Of a DNA stretch of 64,000 nt, positions 9,147 to 18,036 are shown piece by piece. The translations under genes were made by a program, and so were the position numbers. The notes below the pieces were generated by a model. The model saw nothing but the letters and a program-made list of their open reading frames with translations, did no database searches and was not told the origin of the DNA. Position 1 is the first letter of the stretch. The number at the start of each line of letters is the position of its first letter. Origin of the DNA: Dorea_A sp016295505 (GTDB lineage: Bacteria > Bacillota > Clostridia > Lachnospirales > Lachnospiraceae); contig NZ_JBDOHS010000004.1 in assembly GCF_039832105.1 (NCBI RefSeq), positions 62,001 to 126,000 on the forward strand, read 5' to 3'.

Positions 9147-9228
9147 GCGGATGGTGGGACTTGAACCCACACGAGGTCGCCCCCGCAAGATTTTGAGTCT
9201 TGTGCGTCTGCCATTCCGCCACATCCGC
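9147..9228 (-). tRNA. tRNA-Leu (anticodon CAA)
   Basis: Read on the minus strand, the 82-base gene has acceptor arms GCGGATG and CATCCGC, a TTCAAGTC T-loop, and an anticodon loop CTCAAAA giving anticodon CAA (complement at 9193-9195). The long variable arm is characteristic of leucine tRNAs. CCA is not encoded. Confidence 0.96.
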
Positions 9229-9257
9229 ATGTGTTGAACATATCAACAACATGTTAA

Positions 9258-9286
9258 ATTATAACCTTAAAACATGAAACTGTCAA
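9258..9286 (-). promoter_or_regulatory. Promoter of tRNA-Leu
   Basis: On the minus strand a perfect TTGACA (9286-9281) and a perfect TATAAT (9263-9258) are separated by 17 bases, about 30 bases before the tRNA. This is consensus strength, as expected for a stable RNA gene. Confidence 0.88.
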
Positions 9287-9377
9287 TCCTTTTTTGATTT
9301 TAAATTTTCTCCTTTTAAAAAATGTAGATTTGGTGTATAGTAAGAAAGTACATTTATTTTTATCATGGAGAAATAGT

Positions 9378-11993
9378 ATGAAAAGTAAGATTGTATTGAT
9401 CGATGGACACAGCATTTTGAACCGTGCATTTTACGGTTTGCCGGATCTCACAAATGCGGATGGTCTTCATACAAATGCTATATATGGATTTCTGACGATT
9501 ATGTTCAAGCTTCTGGAAGAGGAGAACCCGGATTATCTTACGGTGGCTTTTGATGTGCATGCGCCGACATTTCGGCATGAGATGTATGCGGAGTATAAGG
9601 GCACCCGAAAACCGATGGCTGATGAATTAAGACAGCAGGTTCCGGTGATCAAGGAAGTTCTGAAGGCGATGGGAATTAAGATCATTGAATCAGCAGGACT
9701 TGAAGCAGATGATCTGATCGGAACGCTTTCAAAGAGATGTGAGAATCAGGGAATGGAAGTATCTGTGATATCCGGAGACAGGGATCTTCTGCAGCTTGCG
9801 ACAGAGCATGTCAAGATCCGGATTCCGAAGACAAAGCAGGGACGGACAGAGGTGGAAGACTATTATGCATCGGATGTAAAGGCGCGATATCAGGTGACGC
9901 CGACAGAATTTATTGATCTGAAGGCACTGATGGGTGATACATCTGATAATATTCCGGGTGTTCCAAGCATTGGTGAGAAGACAGCGACGAAGATCATCAC
10001 GGAATATCATTCAATAGAAGAAGCATATGCACACGCAGATGAACTGAAGCCGCCAAGAGCTGCAAAAGCACTCAAAGAGCATTGGGACATGGCGGTGATG
10101 AGCAAGGTACTGGCAACGATCAATGTAGATGCTGATTTTGCTTATGAACTGGAAGATGCAAAGCTTGGTAATATCTATACAGAAGAAGCATATGCGTATT
10201 TTCAGAAGCTGCAGTTTAAGAATCTGCTGTCAAGATTTGATGTGACTGCACCTTCCAATCAGATTGAGGATTCCTTCCGGATCGTTACGGATCAGAAAGA
10301 GGCGCAAAGGGTATTTGAAAAGGCCAGGATATCAGCCTGTACAGGGGCGTGTATCTTTAAAGATACCAGAAATGTGCTGCCACTTTTTATTGATCAGGCC
10401 GGAATCGGAGGAATTGGAATCTGCTTTTCTGAACGCGAGATTTACTGCATCCGGACGGGCAATGGAATTGAACAGAGATGGCTTTTGGATGAACTTTCCG
10501 ATGTGGCACGGAAGACAGAGCGTTTTGCCATGTTTGATCTGAAGCAGGCGATGGAATATGTACAGATTCACAGGCAGGATAACTGCTTTGATACAGCTGT
10601 GGCGGCATATCTTCTGAATCCGCTGAAGAGTAATTATACGTACGAAGATGTAGCCAGAGAACAGTTGAATCTGATGATAGATGAAAAGCTTGAAGAGGAG
10701 GCACGGGTATGCTATGAAGCGTACACGATCTATGCGTCTGTTGAAAAACTGCTGGAAAAACTCAGAGAGTTCCAACTGGAGAGTCTGTTTACAGAAATAG
10801 AGATGCCGCTGGTATTTACCTTGTATGATATGGAACAAAATGGCATCCTTGTGGAAGCAGAGGCGTTAAAGATCTATGGAGATCAGCTTGCGGTCAAGAT
10901 CGTTGAACTTGAGAAAGATATATATGAAGAGGCGGGAGAGACATTTAATATTAATTCTCCGAAGCAGCTGGGAGTGGTTCTTTTTGAACATATGAAGCTT
11001 CCGGGTGGAAAGAAGACAAAAACAGGATATTCGACGGCGGCAGATGTACTGGACAAGCTTGCACCGGATTATCCGATCGTCGCAAAGATCCTGGAGTATC
11101 GGCAGTATACAAAGCTGAAGTCCACGTATGCGGACGGGCTTGCGAATTATATAGGAGAAGATGGAAGAATCCACAGTAAGTTTAACCAGACGATCACAGC
11201 GACCGGGCGCATCAGCAGTACAGAACCAAATCTGCAGAATATTCCGGTACGGATGGAACTGGGAAGACTGATCCGGAAAGTATTTATTCCGGAAGACGGG
11301 TACGTATTCGTGGATGCGGATTATTCACAGATTGAACTGCGTGTTCTGGCGCACTGTTCGGGAGACAGCCATCTGATTGATGCTTATAAAGAAAAAAGTG
11401 ACATTCACAGAATCACTGCTTCTCAGGTGTTCCATGTACCGTTTGAAGAGGTGACGGATCAGCAGAGAAGGAATGCCAAAGCGGTGAATTTTGGAATTGT
11501 CTATGGAATCAGTTCCTTCGGACTGAGTCAGGATCTGAGTATTACCAGAAAAGAAGCTGCCAGATATATAGATGATTATTTTAAGACTTATCCGGGAATC
11601 AAGACATTTCTGGATGACACTGTGAAGCATGCGAAGGAAACGGGGTATGTAGTTACGTTGTTCGGAAGACGAAGACCGGTTCCGGAACTGGCTTCCAGCA
11701 ATTTTATGCAGCGGTCTTTTGGAGAACGTGTTGCGATGAATGCTCCGATACAGGGAACTGCAGCGGATATCATTAAGATTGCGATGGTTCGTGTCAACAG
11801 GCGGCTGAAGGAACAGAAGATGAAGTCAAGGCTGATTCTTCAGGTTCATGATGAACTTTTGATTGAAGCATATAAGCCGGAGCTTGGCAGGGTGCAGGAG
11901 ATTCTGAAAGAAGAGATGGAGCATGCGGCGAGTCTGGATGTGCCGCTTGAAATAGATATGCATACAGGAGATAACTGGTACGAAGCAAAGTAA
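9378..11993 (+). CDS. polA: DNA polymerase I
   Basis: The start is ATG 9378, after TGGAGAAA; a longer in-frame reading to 9294 is unsupported. The 871 residues comprise a 5' nuclease domain (1 to about 300, IDGHSILNRAFYG and GLEADDLIGTL), a degenerate 3'-5' exonuclease-like domain (about 310-480), and the polymerase domain. Polymerase motif A is FVDADYSQIELRVLAH, motif B is RRNAKAVNFGIVYGIS and motif C is LQVHDELLIEA. The exonuclease region reads GACIFKDTRN where the first metal-binding DxE pair would sit, so proofreading is probably absent. Its role is Okazaki fragment processing and repair. coaE follows after 12 bases. Confidence 0.97.
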   Translation: MKSKIVLIDGHSILNRAFYGLPDLTNADGLHTNAIYGFLTIMFKLLEEENPDYLTVAFDVHAPTFRHEMYAEYKGTRKPMADELRQQVPVIKEVLKAMGIKIIESAGLEADDLIGTLSKRCENQGMEVSVISGDRDLLQLATEHVKIRIPKTKQGRTEVEDYYASDVKARYQVTPTEFIDLKALMGDTSDNIPGVPSIGEKTATKIITEYHSIEEAYAHADELKPPRAAKALKEHWDMAVMSKVLATINVDADFAYELEDAKLGNIYTEEAYAYFQKLQFKNLLSRFDVTAPSNQIEDSFRIVTDQKEAQRVFEKARISACTGACIFKDTRNVLPLFIDQAGIGGIGICFSEREIYCIRTGNGIEQRWLLDELSDVARKTERFAMFDLKQAMEYVQIHRQDNCFDTAVAAYLLNPLKSNYTYEDVAREQLNLMIDEKLEEEARVCYEAYTIYASVEKLLEKLREFQLESLFTEIEMPLVFTLYDMEQNGILVEAEALKIYGDQLAVKIVELEKDIYEEAGETFNINSPKQLGVVLFEHMKLPGGKKTKTGYSTAADVLDKLAPDYPIVAKILEYRQYTKLKSTYADGLANYIGEDGRIHSKFNQTITATGRISSTEPNLQNIPVRMELGRLIRKVFIPEDGYVFVDADYSQIELRVLAHCSGDSHLIDAYKEKSDIHRITASQVFHVPFEEVTDQQRRNAKAVNFGIVYGISSFGLSQDLSITRKEAARYIDDYFKTYPGIKTFLDDTVKHAKETGYVVTLFGRRRPVPELASSNFMQRSFGERVAMNAPIQGTAADIIKIAMVRVNRRLKEQKMKSRLILQVHDELLIEAYKPELGRVQEILKEEMEHAASLDVPLEIDMHTGDNWYEAK

Positions 11994-12005
11994 GAGGTGT
12001 GAAGG

Positions 12006-12596
12006 ATGAAAGTTATTGGAATTACAGGTGGAGTAGGAGCAGGAAAGACACAGATACTGGAGTATCTGAACAACAGATACGGGGCAACGGTCTGCCAGGC
12101 AGATGAAGTTGCAAAGAAGCTCCAGAAAAAGGGAACAGATTGCTTTGAAAGAATTGTAGAACATTTCGGTGATGGAATTCTGGATGAAAAAGGAGAACTC
12201 AACAGAGCAGGTCTTGCAGAGATCGTATTTGCCGACAAAGTGGAATTATCGGTGCTGAACAGTATCGTTCATCCACTGGTAAAGGAAGAGATCCTGAAGA
12301 AGATCACGAAAGAAGAAAGAAAGAATACGAATCTTATGATCATTGAAGGAGCGCTTCTGATCGAAGATCATTATGAAGAGATCTGTGATGAATTATGGTA
12401 TATCTATGTAGAAGATTCAATCCGTAAGAAAAGGCTGAAATATGCAAGAGGGTATGAGACGAAAAAGATTGATGAGATGTTTGCGGCTCAGCTCCCGAAA
12501 GATATGTTCATGAGACATTGTGACAGAGTGATTGATAACAGTGGTGTGTTCGAAGAGACGAAGATGCAGCTGGATAAGATTATTGCAGATTTATAA
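12006..12596 (+). CDS. coaE: Dephospho-CoA kinase
   Basis: A 196-residue P-loop kinase (GITGGVGAGKTQIL at residues 5-18) that phosphorylates dephospho-CoA in the last step of coenzyme A synthesis. Further family features are ADEVAKKL near residue 38, the VHPLVKEEI stretch, and the lid region LKYARGYETKKIDEMFAAQ. It lies 12 bases after polA with the ribosome site GTGAAGG. The polA-coaE pairing is common in Firmicutes. Confidence 0.95.
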   Translation: MKVIGITGGVGAGKTQILEYLNNRYGATVCQADEVAKKLQKKGTDCFERIVEHFGDGILDEKGELNRAGLAEIVFADKVELSVLNSIVHPLVKEEILKKITKEERKNTNLMIIEGALLIEDHYEEICDELWYIYVEDSIRKKRLKYARGYETKKIDEMFAAQLPKDMFMRHCDRVIDNSGVFEETKMQLDKIIADL

Positions 12597-12617
12597 GAAA
12601 GGCAGATTACAAATACT

Positions 12618-13415
12618 ATGAGATTATGCAGCATTGCCAGTGGAAGCAGCGGAAACTGTATCTATGTGGGAGATGATCACACCCATCTGCTGGTGGATAC
12701 CGGAATCAGTAAGAAGAGGATTGATCAGGGTCTGACAACGCTTGGGATCAAGGGAGAGGAAGTAGACGGAATACTGATCACTCATGAACACATTGATCAT
12801 ATTCAGGGGCTGGGAGTATATTCCAGAAAGTATGAGGTTCCAATCTATGCGACCAGAGGTACGATTGCAGGAATCCGTGCCTGCAGATCACTCGGAAAGC
12901 TTCCGGAAGGATTGCTTCATGAAGTGGATGTAGATCGAAGATTTACCGTTGGAACACTTGAGATTACGCCGTTTGCGATATCCCATGATGCGAATGAACC
13001 TTCCGGGTATAGAGTGGAAAATGAGGAAAAGGCAGTAGCTGTTGCGACAGATCTTGGAAAATACGATCCATATATCGTGCAGAATCTGCGTGATCTTAAT
13101 GCAGTCGTGCTGGAAGCAAATCATGATATACATATGTTGGAGGTAGGACCTTATCCTTATCCTCTGAAGCGAAGAGTGATGGGGGATAAGGGGCATCTTT
13201 CCAATGAATCATCAGGGAGGCTTTTGTGTGATATTCTGCATGATGATCTGCAATATGTAGTGCTCGGACATCTCAGTAAAGAGAATAATTATGAAGAACT
13301 GGCTTATGAGACAGTAAAGCTGGAGGTCAGCATCGGGGACAATCCTTACAGAGGAGATAATATCCCGATGATGGTTGCTAAGAGAGATCAGATATCTGAT
13401 ATCATTACACTATAA
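12618..13415 (+). CDS. MBL-fold metallohydrolase, YycJ/WalJ type
   Basis: A 265-residue metallo-beta-lactamase-fold protein. The metal motif THEHIDHIQGLG (HxHxDH) is near residue 55, the N-terminus is MRLCSIASGSSGNC, and a later GHLS and EANHD provide further ligands. It matches the YycJ/WalJ family, which in Bacillus lies with the WalRK genes and has been linked to cell-wall or DNA processing; the exact substrate is not settled. Here it lies between coaE and an ACT-domain gene and not beside a two-component system. Confidence 0.85.
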   Translation: MRLCSIASGSSGNCIYVGDDHTHLLVDTGISKKRIDQGLTTLGIKGEEVDGILITHEHIDHIQGLGVYSRKYEVPIYATRGTIAGIRACRSLGKLPEGLLHEVDVDRRFTVGTLEITPFAISHDANEPSGYRVENEEKAVAVATDLGKYDPYIVQNLRDLNAVVLEANHDIHMLEVGPYPYPLKRRVMGDKGHLSNESSGRLLCDILHDDLQYVVLGHLSKENNYEELAYETVKLEVSIGDNPYRGDNIPMMVAKRDQISDIITL

Positions 13416-13450
13416 TTTAATAACACAGACAACGACAGGAGGACCATGCT

Positions 13451-13723
13451 ATGAAGAAATGCGTAATTACAGTTGTAGGAAAAGATACCGTAGGTATTAT
13501 TGCAAAGGTATGTACTTATCTTGCAGAGACGAATATCAATATTCTTGATATCTCACAGACCATCGTCGGCGGCTACTTTAATATGATGGCGATCGTTGAT
13601 GTCACAGATGCAAACAAAGAAATTGTTACTGTTACAAAAGAACTGGAAGTACTCGGGATTTCCATCGGAGTCACCATCCACTGTCAGAGAGAAAAGATCT
13701 TTGAAAAAATGCACAGATTATAG
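13451..13723 (+). CDS. ACT-domain protein (UPF0237)
   Basis: A stand-alone ACT domain of 90 residues (KCVITVVGKDTVGIIAKVC, then INILDISQTIVGGYFNMMAIVD). ACT domains usually bind amino acids and regulate enzymes. It has a good GGAGG site and is 32 bases from the next gene, a PFL/UPF0210 protein. The two families are very often neighbours, which suggests that they work together, but no reaction is known. Confidence 0.9.
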   Translation: MKKCVITVVGKDTVGIIAKVCTYLAETNINILDISQTIVGGYFNMMAIVDVTDANKEIVTVTKELEVLGISIGVTIHCQREKIFEKMHRL

Positions 13724-13755
13724 CAGGATGAATCCAGAAAGGCCGGGTGTACATT

Positions 13756-15120
13756 ATGATTAACAGATATGAAGTCTATGAAACCAATCAGATGATAGAG
13801 CAGGAGAACCTGGATGTCAGAACGATTACTCTTGGAATCAGTCTGCTCGACTGCATTGATTCGGATCTGAATCAATTGAATGAAAACATCTATAAAAAAA
13901 TTACTGCGGTGGCCGAGAACCTTGTAGCTACCGGAGAACAGATCGAAAAAGAATTCGGTATCCCGATCGTCAATAAACGAATTTCTATTACCCCGATCTC
14001 TCTGATCGGCGGGTCTGCATGTAAGAAACCGGAAGATTATGTTACAATTGCACAGACACTGGATAAAGCGGCAAAAAAGGTAGGCGTTAACTTTATAGGC
14101 GGCTACTCTGCTCTGGTGTCCAAAGCGATGACAAAGAGTGAGGAGAATCTGATCCGTTCCATTCCGGAAGCACTGGCATGTACAGATCGGGTGTGCAGTT
14201 CAATCAATGTAGGTTCTACAAGAACCGGTATCAACATGGATGCGGTACGCTTATGCGGAGAGATCGTCAAAGCAACTGCACAGGCTACCCGGGATCAGGA
14301 TTCCCTCGGATGTGCCAAGCTGGTGGTATTCTGCAATGCTCCGGACGATAATCCATTTATGGCAGGGGCATTTCTGGGTGTGACTGAGGGAGATGCGGTG
14401 ATCAATGTCGGTGTCAGCGGACCGGGAGTCGTAAAACATGCGATCGAACAGGTAAGGGGCAGAGGCTTTGAAGAACTGTGTGAAACTATTAAGAAGACGG
14501 CGTTTAAAGTAACGAGAGTTGGTCAGCTTGTTGCAGGAGAAGCGTCAAAACGTCTGGGGATTCCATTTGGTATCGTGGATCTGTCACTGGCACCAACACC
14601 TGCAGTCGGAGACAGTGTGGCTGAGATCCTGGAGGAGATCGGTCTGGAACGAGTGGGAGCACCGGGGACAACGGCTGCACTTGCGATGCTGAATGATCAG
14701 GTGAAAAAAGGCGGTGTTATGGCATCCTCTTATGTTGGGGGCCTAAGTGGAGCATTTATTCCTGTCAGTGAAGATCAGGGAATGATCGATGCGGTGAATC
14801 TGGGAGCACTTACCATAGAGAAACTGGAGGCTATGACCTGTGTGTGCTCTGTAGGCCTTGATATGATTGCAATTCCGGGAAAGACAAAGGCATCTACCAT
14901 ATCCGGAATCATTGCGGACGAGATGGCGATCGGTATGGTGAACCAGAAAACGACAGCTGTACGTCTGATACCCGTGATTGGAAAGGATGTCGGAGAGACA
15001 GCGGAATTTGGCGGCCTTCTGGGGTATGCGCCGATCATACCCGTTAATGAGTATGACTGCAGCGCATTTGTGAACAGAAAGGGAAGAATTCCGGCTCCGA
15101 TACACAGTTTTAAGAACTAG
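13756..15120 (+). CDS. PFL family protein (UPF0210, DUF711)
   Basis: A 454-residue member of the UPF0210 family, recognised by VRTITLGISLLDCID near residue 20, SITPISLIGG, and the glycine-rich GVSGPGVVKHAIEQ. It has some structural kinship to pyruvate formate-lyase-like barrels, but no activity is established. I chose ATG 13756. An in-frame GTG at 13747 is also possible, and the AAAGG at 13738 sits oddly for either (4 or 13 bases away). It is coupled with the ACT-domain gene upstream. Its stop is only four bases from the stop of the converging tmcAL gene. Confidence 0.9.
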   Translation: MINRYEVYETNQMIEQENLDVRTITLGISLLDCIDSDLNQLNENIYKKITAVAENLVATGEQIEKEFGIPIVNKRISITPISLIGGSACKKPEDYVTIAQTLDKAAKKVGVNFIGGYSALVSKAMTKSEENLIRSIPEALACTDRVCSSINVGSTRTGINMDAVRLCGEIVKATAQATRDQDSLGCAKLVVFCNAPDDNPFMAGAFLGVTEGDAVINVGVSGPGVVKHAIEQVRGRGFEELCETIKKTAFKVTRVGQLVAGEASKRLGIPFGIVDLSLAPTPAVGDSVAEILEEIGLERVGAPGTTAALAMLNDQVKKGGVMASSYVGGLSGAFIPVSEDQGMIDAVNLGALTIEKLEAMTCVCSVGLDMIAIPGKTKASTISGIIADEMAIGMVNQKTTAVRLIPVIGKDVGETAEFGGLLGYAPIIPVNEYDCSAFVNRKGRIPAPIHSFKN

Positions 15121-15124
15121 AATC

Positions 15125-16348
15125 TCAGATTCGCAGAATCTGTTGCTGATATTCGCTGCAGAAGGGGATCTGATATCTGTCTGTTCTGACACTTTCATAC
15201 AGATCAGAAGCAAAGATATCCTGTTTTAACATGTGAAGCGCACAGTCATCCAATTCCTGGGACTGCGCAAGTCTGGTCAGCAGTGGAATGGAGGTATGTG
15301 TTTTCATATGCGTGAGAGTGGCGGTGCTGTCGTTACGAAAGCCCAGAATATGGGCATATCGGCAGCCGCCATTTTTTTTATATGTGGTTACATCATTTGT
15401 TGTAATCTGCAGAAGGATGTGAAGCAGACTCCGGCTGATCCGGCTGTATGTCAGTTCTTTGGTTTTCAGAAGCTCACAGAACTTTTCGAATGACTGAAAC
15501 TGATTGCGGTTTTTCCAGATGCGGTTTGCCAGATCTTCGGATACATCCTGATAGCGGCAAAGAGTTTCCGGAGTTTCTTTCAGAAGCACATATTTTAGCA
15601 GAAGAGAAAAATCATCGGCACAGAGAAACTGTCTGTTCAGAATATTTTCCTGCATAAGATCATTGCATTGAGCAGGGATCTGTGATATGACCTCATCCGG
15701 ACTTCCGTGTAAGAGCTCTTTTCGGATCGCAGTAGCAGAACTGAAGCGATCTTTCAGTTCTGTGTCGTGATAGCCGGAGCTTTTACGTGTGATGGTATAT
15801 GCCTTGATCGGACTTTTTCGACGATACAGTGCTTTCAGGTATTCAACACCAAGAATGTTGTTCGGTTTTTCAAGTATTTGTTCAGATGCATTTTCCAGAC
15901 ATTGTACGAGTGCTGTCTGTCTGGCTTTCGGATATGCCTGGCCCTTGCGAAGGGCCGCTCTCAGTGCAGTCTGATAATGTTCCGGTTCGTCGGCAAGTAG
16001 TCTTGCCGGTTCTTCCAGCATGGTAATATCACCACATTCGCTTCCAAAGCAGATAGAATCGATGCAGCCTAACTGATCAAGGATAGAGACTGCCCCTTCG
16101 GCAAAATATTCTGCACTTCCGGTAGCATAAGCAACAGGCAGTTCAATGACAACGGAAACCCCCATGCGCAGGGCCATTGCAGCACGAAGTCGCTTGGACA
16201 GTATTGCGGGAGTTCCCCGCTGTACATAATCACCACTCATGACTGCAATTACGCTGTCGGCACCGGTCAGCCTGCGTGCCTTCTCAATATGGTAGAGATG
16301 TCCGTTGTGAAAAGGATTATATTCCGTAATTAAGCCGACTATTTTCAT
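15125..16348 (-). CDS. tmcAL: tRNA(Met) cytidine acetate ligase (YlbM family)
   Basis: A 407-residue nucleotidyltransferase-like protein starting at ATG 16348 with AGGAG upstream. The adenylylation signature GLITEYNPFHNGHLYHIEKA (HxGH) is at residues 4-23, with VIAVMSGDYVQRGTPAILSK following. This family activates acetate with ATP and acetylates C34 of elongator tRNA-Met to form ac4C. The longer in-frame reading to 16408 lacks a ribosome site. The gene ends four bases from the converging PFL gene with no visible terminator. Confidence 0.9.
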   Translation of the reverse strand: MKIVGLITEYNPFHNGHLYHIEKARRLTGADSVIAVMSGDYVQRGTPAILSKRLRAAMALRMGVSVVIELPVAYATGSAEYFAEGAVSILDQLGCIDSICFGSECGDITMLEEPARLLADEPEHYQTALRAALRKGQAYPKARQTALVQCLENASEQILEKPNNILGVEYLKALYRRKSPIKAYTITRKSSGYHDTELKDRFSSATAIRKELLHGSPDEVISQIPAQCNDLMQENILNRQFLCADDFSLLLKYVLLKETPETLCRYQDVSEDLANRIWKNRNQFQSFEKFCELLKTKELTYSRISRSLLHILLQITTNDVTTYKKNGGCRYAHILGFRNDSTATLTHMKTHTSIPLLTRLAQSQELDDCALHMLKQDIFASDLYESVRTDRYQIPFCSEYQQQILRI

Positions 16349-16379
16349 AAGAATCTCCTTGTATATCTTTTTTAAATTG

Positions 16380-16408
16380 ATTATACTATAGAGGGATTGT
16401 GGATGCAA
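16380..16408 (-). promoter_or_regulatory. Promoter for tmcAL
   Basis: On the minus strand TTGCAT (16408-16403), a 17-base spacer and TATAAT (16385-16380) lie about 32 bases before the ATG at 16348. Confidence 0.6.
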
Positions 16409-16461
16409 ATAAAGGGTAATAGATAAAAATTATAGAGAATAATGGAAAGGGGGTACATGTT

Positions 16462-17922
16462 ATGGAAAAAGAGACTGAAATGAAAGAAGAGCGTCTGGGA
16501 AAGCGTGGCCTTGAGGAAGGTGTTCCGGAGACGGAACCCGTACCGGAAGCAGAGGAGTATGACTATCTGGAAGAACGGGAAGAACTGACAGAAGAACGTA
16601 TTATGGACATGCTTGATTCCCGGAAGTATAAGGAACTGAAAGAAGAACTTGAGAATAACATGTATCCGGTCGATCTGGCTGAGATTCTGGAGGAATTTGA
16701 TCAGAAGCATATGGTGATGGTGTTCCGTCTTCTTGCAAAAGAGGAAGCTGCAGAGACATTTACCTACATGAACAGTGATATGCGAGAACTTCTGATCAAT
16801 GCACTGACTGATTCTGAGTTGGAAGAGGTCATGGAAGAAATGTATCTGGATGATACGGTTGACGTACTGGAAGAAATGCCTGCAAATGTGGTAGACCGTC
16901 TCCTTATGGTGACGGATGAAGAGAAGCGTGTGCAGATTAATCAGTTGCTGCAGTATCCGGAAGACAGTGCCGGAAGTGTCATGAATGTGGATTACATCGC
17001 TCTGCGTAAGGAAATGACGGTTGCCGAATCCATATTGAAGATTCGGCAGGTTGGTCTGAATCGTGAGACGATCTACACCTGTTATGTTACGGAAAAAAGA
17101 CATCTGATCGGCCAGGTGGATGTAAAGGAACTGTTGACGACCGGTGAATCCAAGACGATAGAAGAGATTATGGATACCAATCTGTTGTACGCCCATACAA
17201 CGGATGACCAGGAAGACGTGGCAAGAACCATTACCAAATACGGTCTGATTGCACTGCCAATCGTTGATCATGAAAACTGCATGGTCGGAATCGTCACGGT
17301 TGATGATGCTATGCAGGTATTGCAGGAAGAGACGACAGAAGATATCAGTATCATGGCCGGTGTCGCTCCGAATGAAGAATCCTACTTTGGAACGACGGTA
17401 TTCGAACACGTGAAAAGTCGTATTCCATGGCTATTGTTTCTGATGTTGTCGGCTACGGTTACACAGATGATCATGAACAGTTATGAAGCTGCTTTGGCGG
17501 TTATGCCACAGCTTGCCGGCTTTATTCCGATGCTGACCGGTACCGGAGGAAACTGCGGTTCTCAGAGTTCAACACTGGTGATTCGCGGACTGGCAGTCGG
17601 AGAGATTGAATTTCGTGATCTTTTTAAAGTCATCTGGAAAGAAGTAAGAATTGCCGTGTGTATCAGTCTGATTCTGTCTGTGGTGAATGGAATTCGTATT
17701 GTATTGATGGGACAGGGAGATGCAACGATGGCATTTACGATCGGTCTTACGATGGCATGTACGGTTATCATTGCAAAGGTAGTTGGATGTACGCTTCCTC
17801 TGATCGCGAAGAAAGTAGGGCTTGATCCGGCAATCATGGCAACACCACTGATCTCCACTCTGGTTGATATCAGTACGATCAGTGTATACTTTGCAATTGT
17901 AAGTTATGTTTTCCGACTCTAA
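16462..17922 (+). CDS. mgtE: Magnesium transporter MgtE
   Basis: A 486-residue magnesium channel. It has an acidic cytosolic N domain (residues about 35-165, helical repeats such as LAEILEEFDQKHMVMVFRLL), then a CBS pair (about 165-290, with DSAGSVMNVDYIAL and IVTVDDAMQVLQEE). About five membrane helices follow from residue 315, including the pore-helix stretch GFIPMLTGTGGNCGSQSSTLVIRGL. The N and CBS domains close the pore when cytosolic magnesium is high. AAAGGGGG precedes the start. The short leader shared with tmcAL is too small for an M-box riboswitch. Confidence 0.95.
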   Translation: MEKETEMKEERLGKRGLEEGVPETEPVPEAEEYDYLEEREELTEERIMDMLDSRKYKELKEELENNMYPVDLAEILEEFDQKHMVMVFRLLAKEEAAETFTYMNSDMRELLINALTDSELEEVMEEMYLDDTVDVLEEMPANVVDRLLMVTDEEKRVQINQLLQYPEDSAGSVMNVDYIALRKEMTVAESILKIRQVGLNRETIYTCYVTEKRHLIGQVDVKELLTTGESKTIEEIMDTNLLYAHTTDDQEDVARTITKYGLIALPIVDHENCMVGIVTVDDAMQVLQEETTEDISIMAGVAPNEESYFGTTVFEHVKSRIPWLLFLMLSATVTQMIMNSYEAALAVMPQLAGFIPMLTGTGGNCGSQSSTLVIRGLAVGEIEFRDLFKVIWKEVRIAVCISLILSVVNGIRIVLMGQGDATMAFTIGLTMACTVIIAKVVGCTLPLIAKKVGLDPAIMATPLISTLVDISTISVYFAIVSYVFRL

Positions 17923-17961
17923 GCATGGAATTGTATCAAAAAATAGACACAAGATTCCAAG

Positions 17962-17991
17962 AAGAGACCTTGTCTGCAAGGTCTCTTTGTA
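17962..17991 (+). terminator. Terminator after mgtE
   Basis: AAGAGACCTT pairs with AAGGTCTCTT around the loop GTCTGC and is followed by a short T-rich stretch. It separates mgtE from pta. Confidence 0.75.
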
Positions 17992-18036
17992 TTATAATAA
18001 AAATACTGAGATTATATGGAAAGGAGTCTATCAATC

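Noticed and set aside
9294..9377. N-terminal extension of polA
   Set aside because: The 28 extra residues are not part of the family and a ribosome site fits ATG 9378.
16349..16461. M-box magnesium riboswitch ahead of mgtE
   Set aside because: The gap is 113 bases, shared with a divergent promoter, and lacks the long conserved structure.
16381..17409. 342-codon frame antisense to mgtE
   Set aside because: Shadow of mgtE; composition is His/Phe-rich and no motif is visible.
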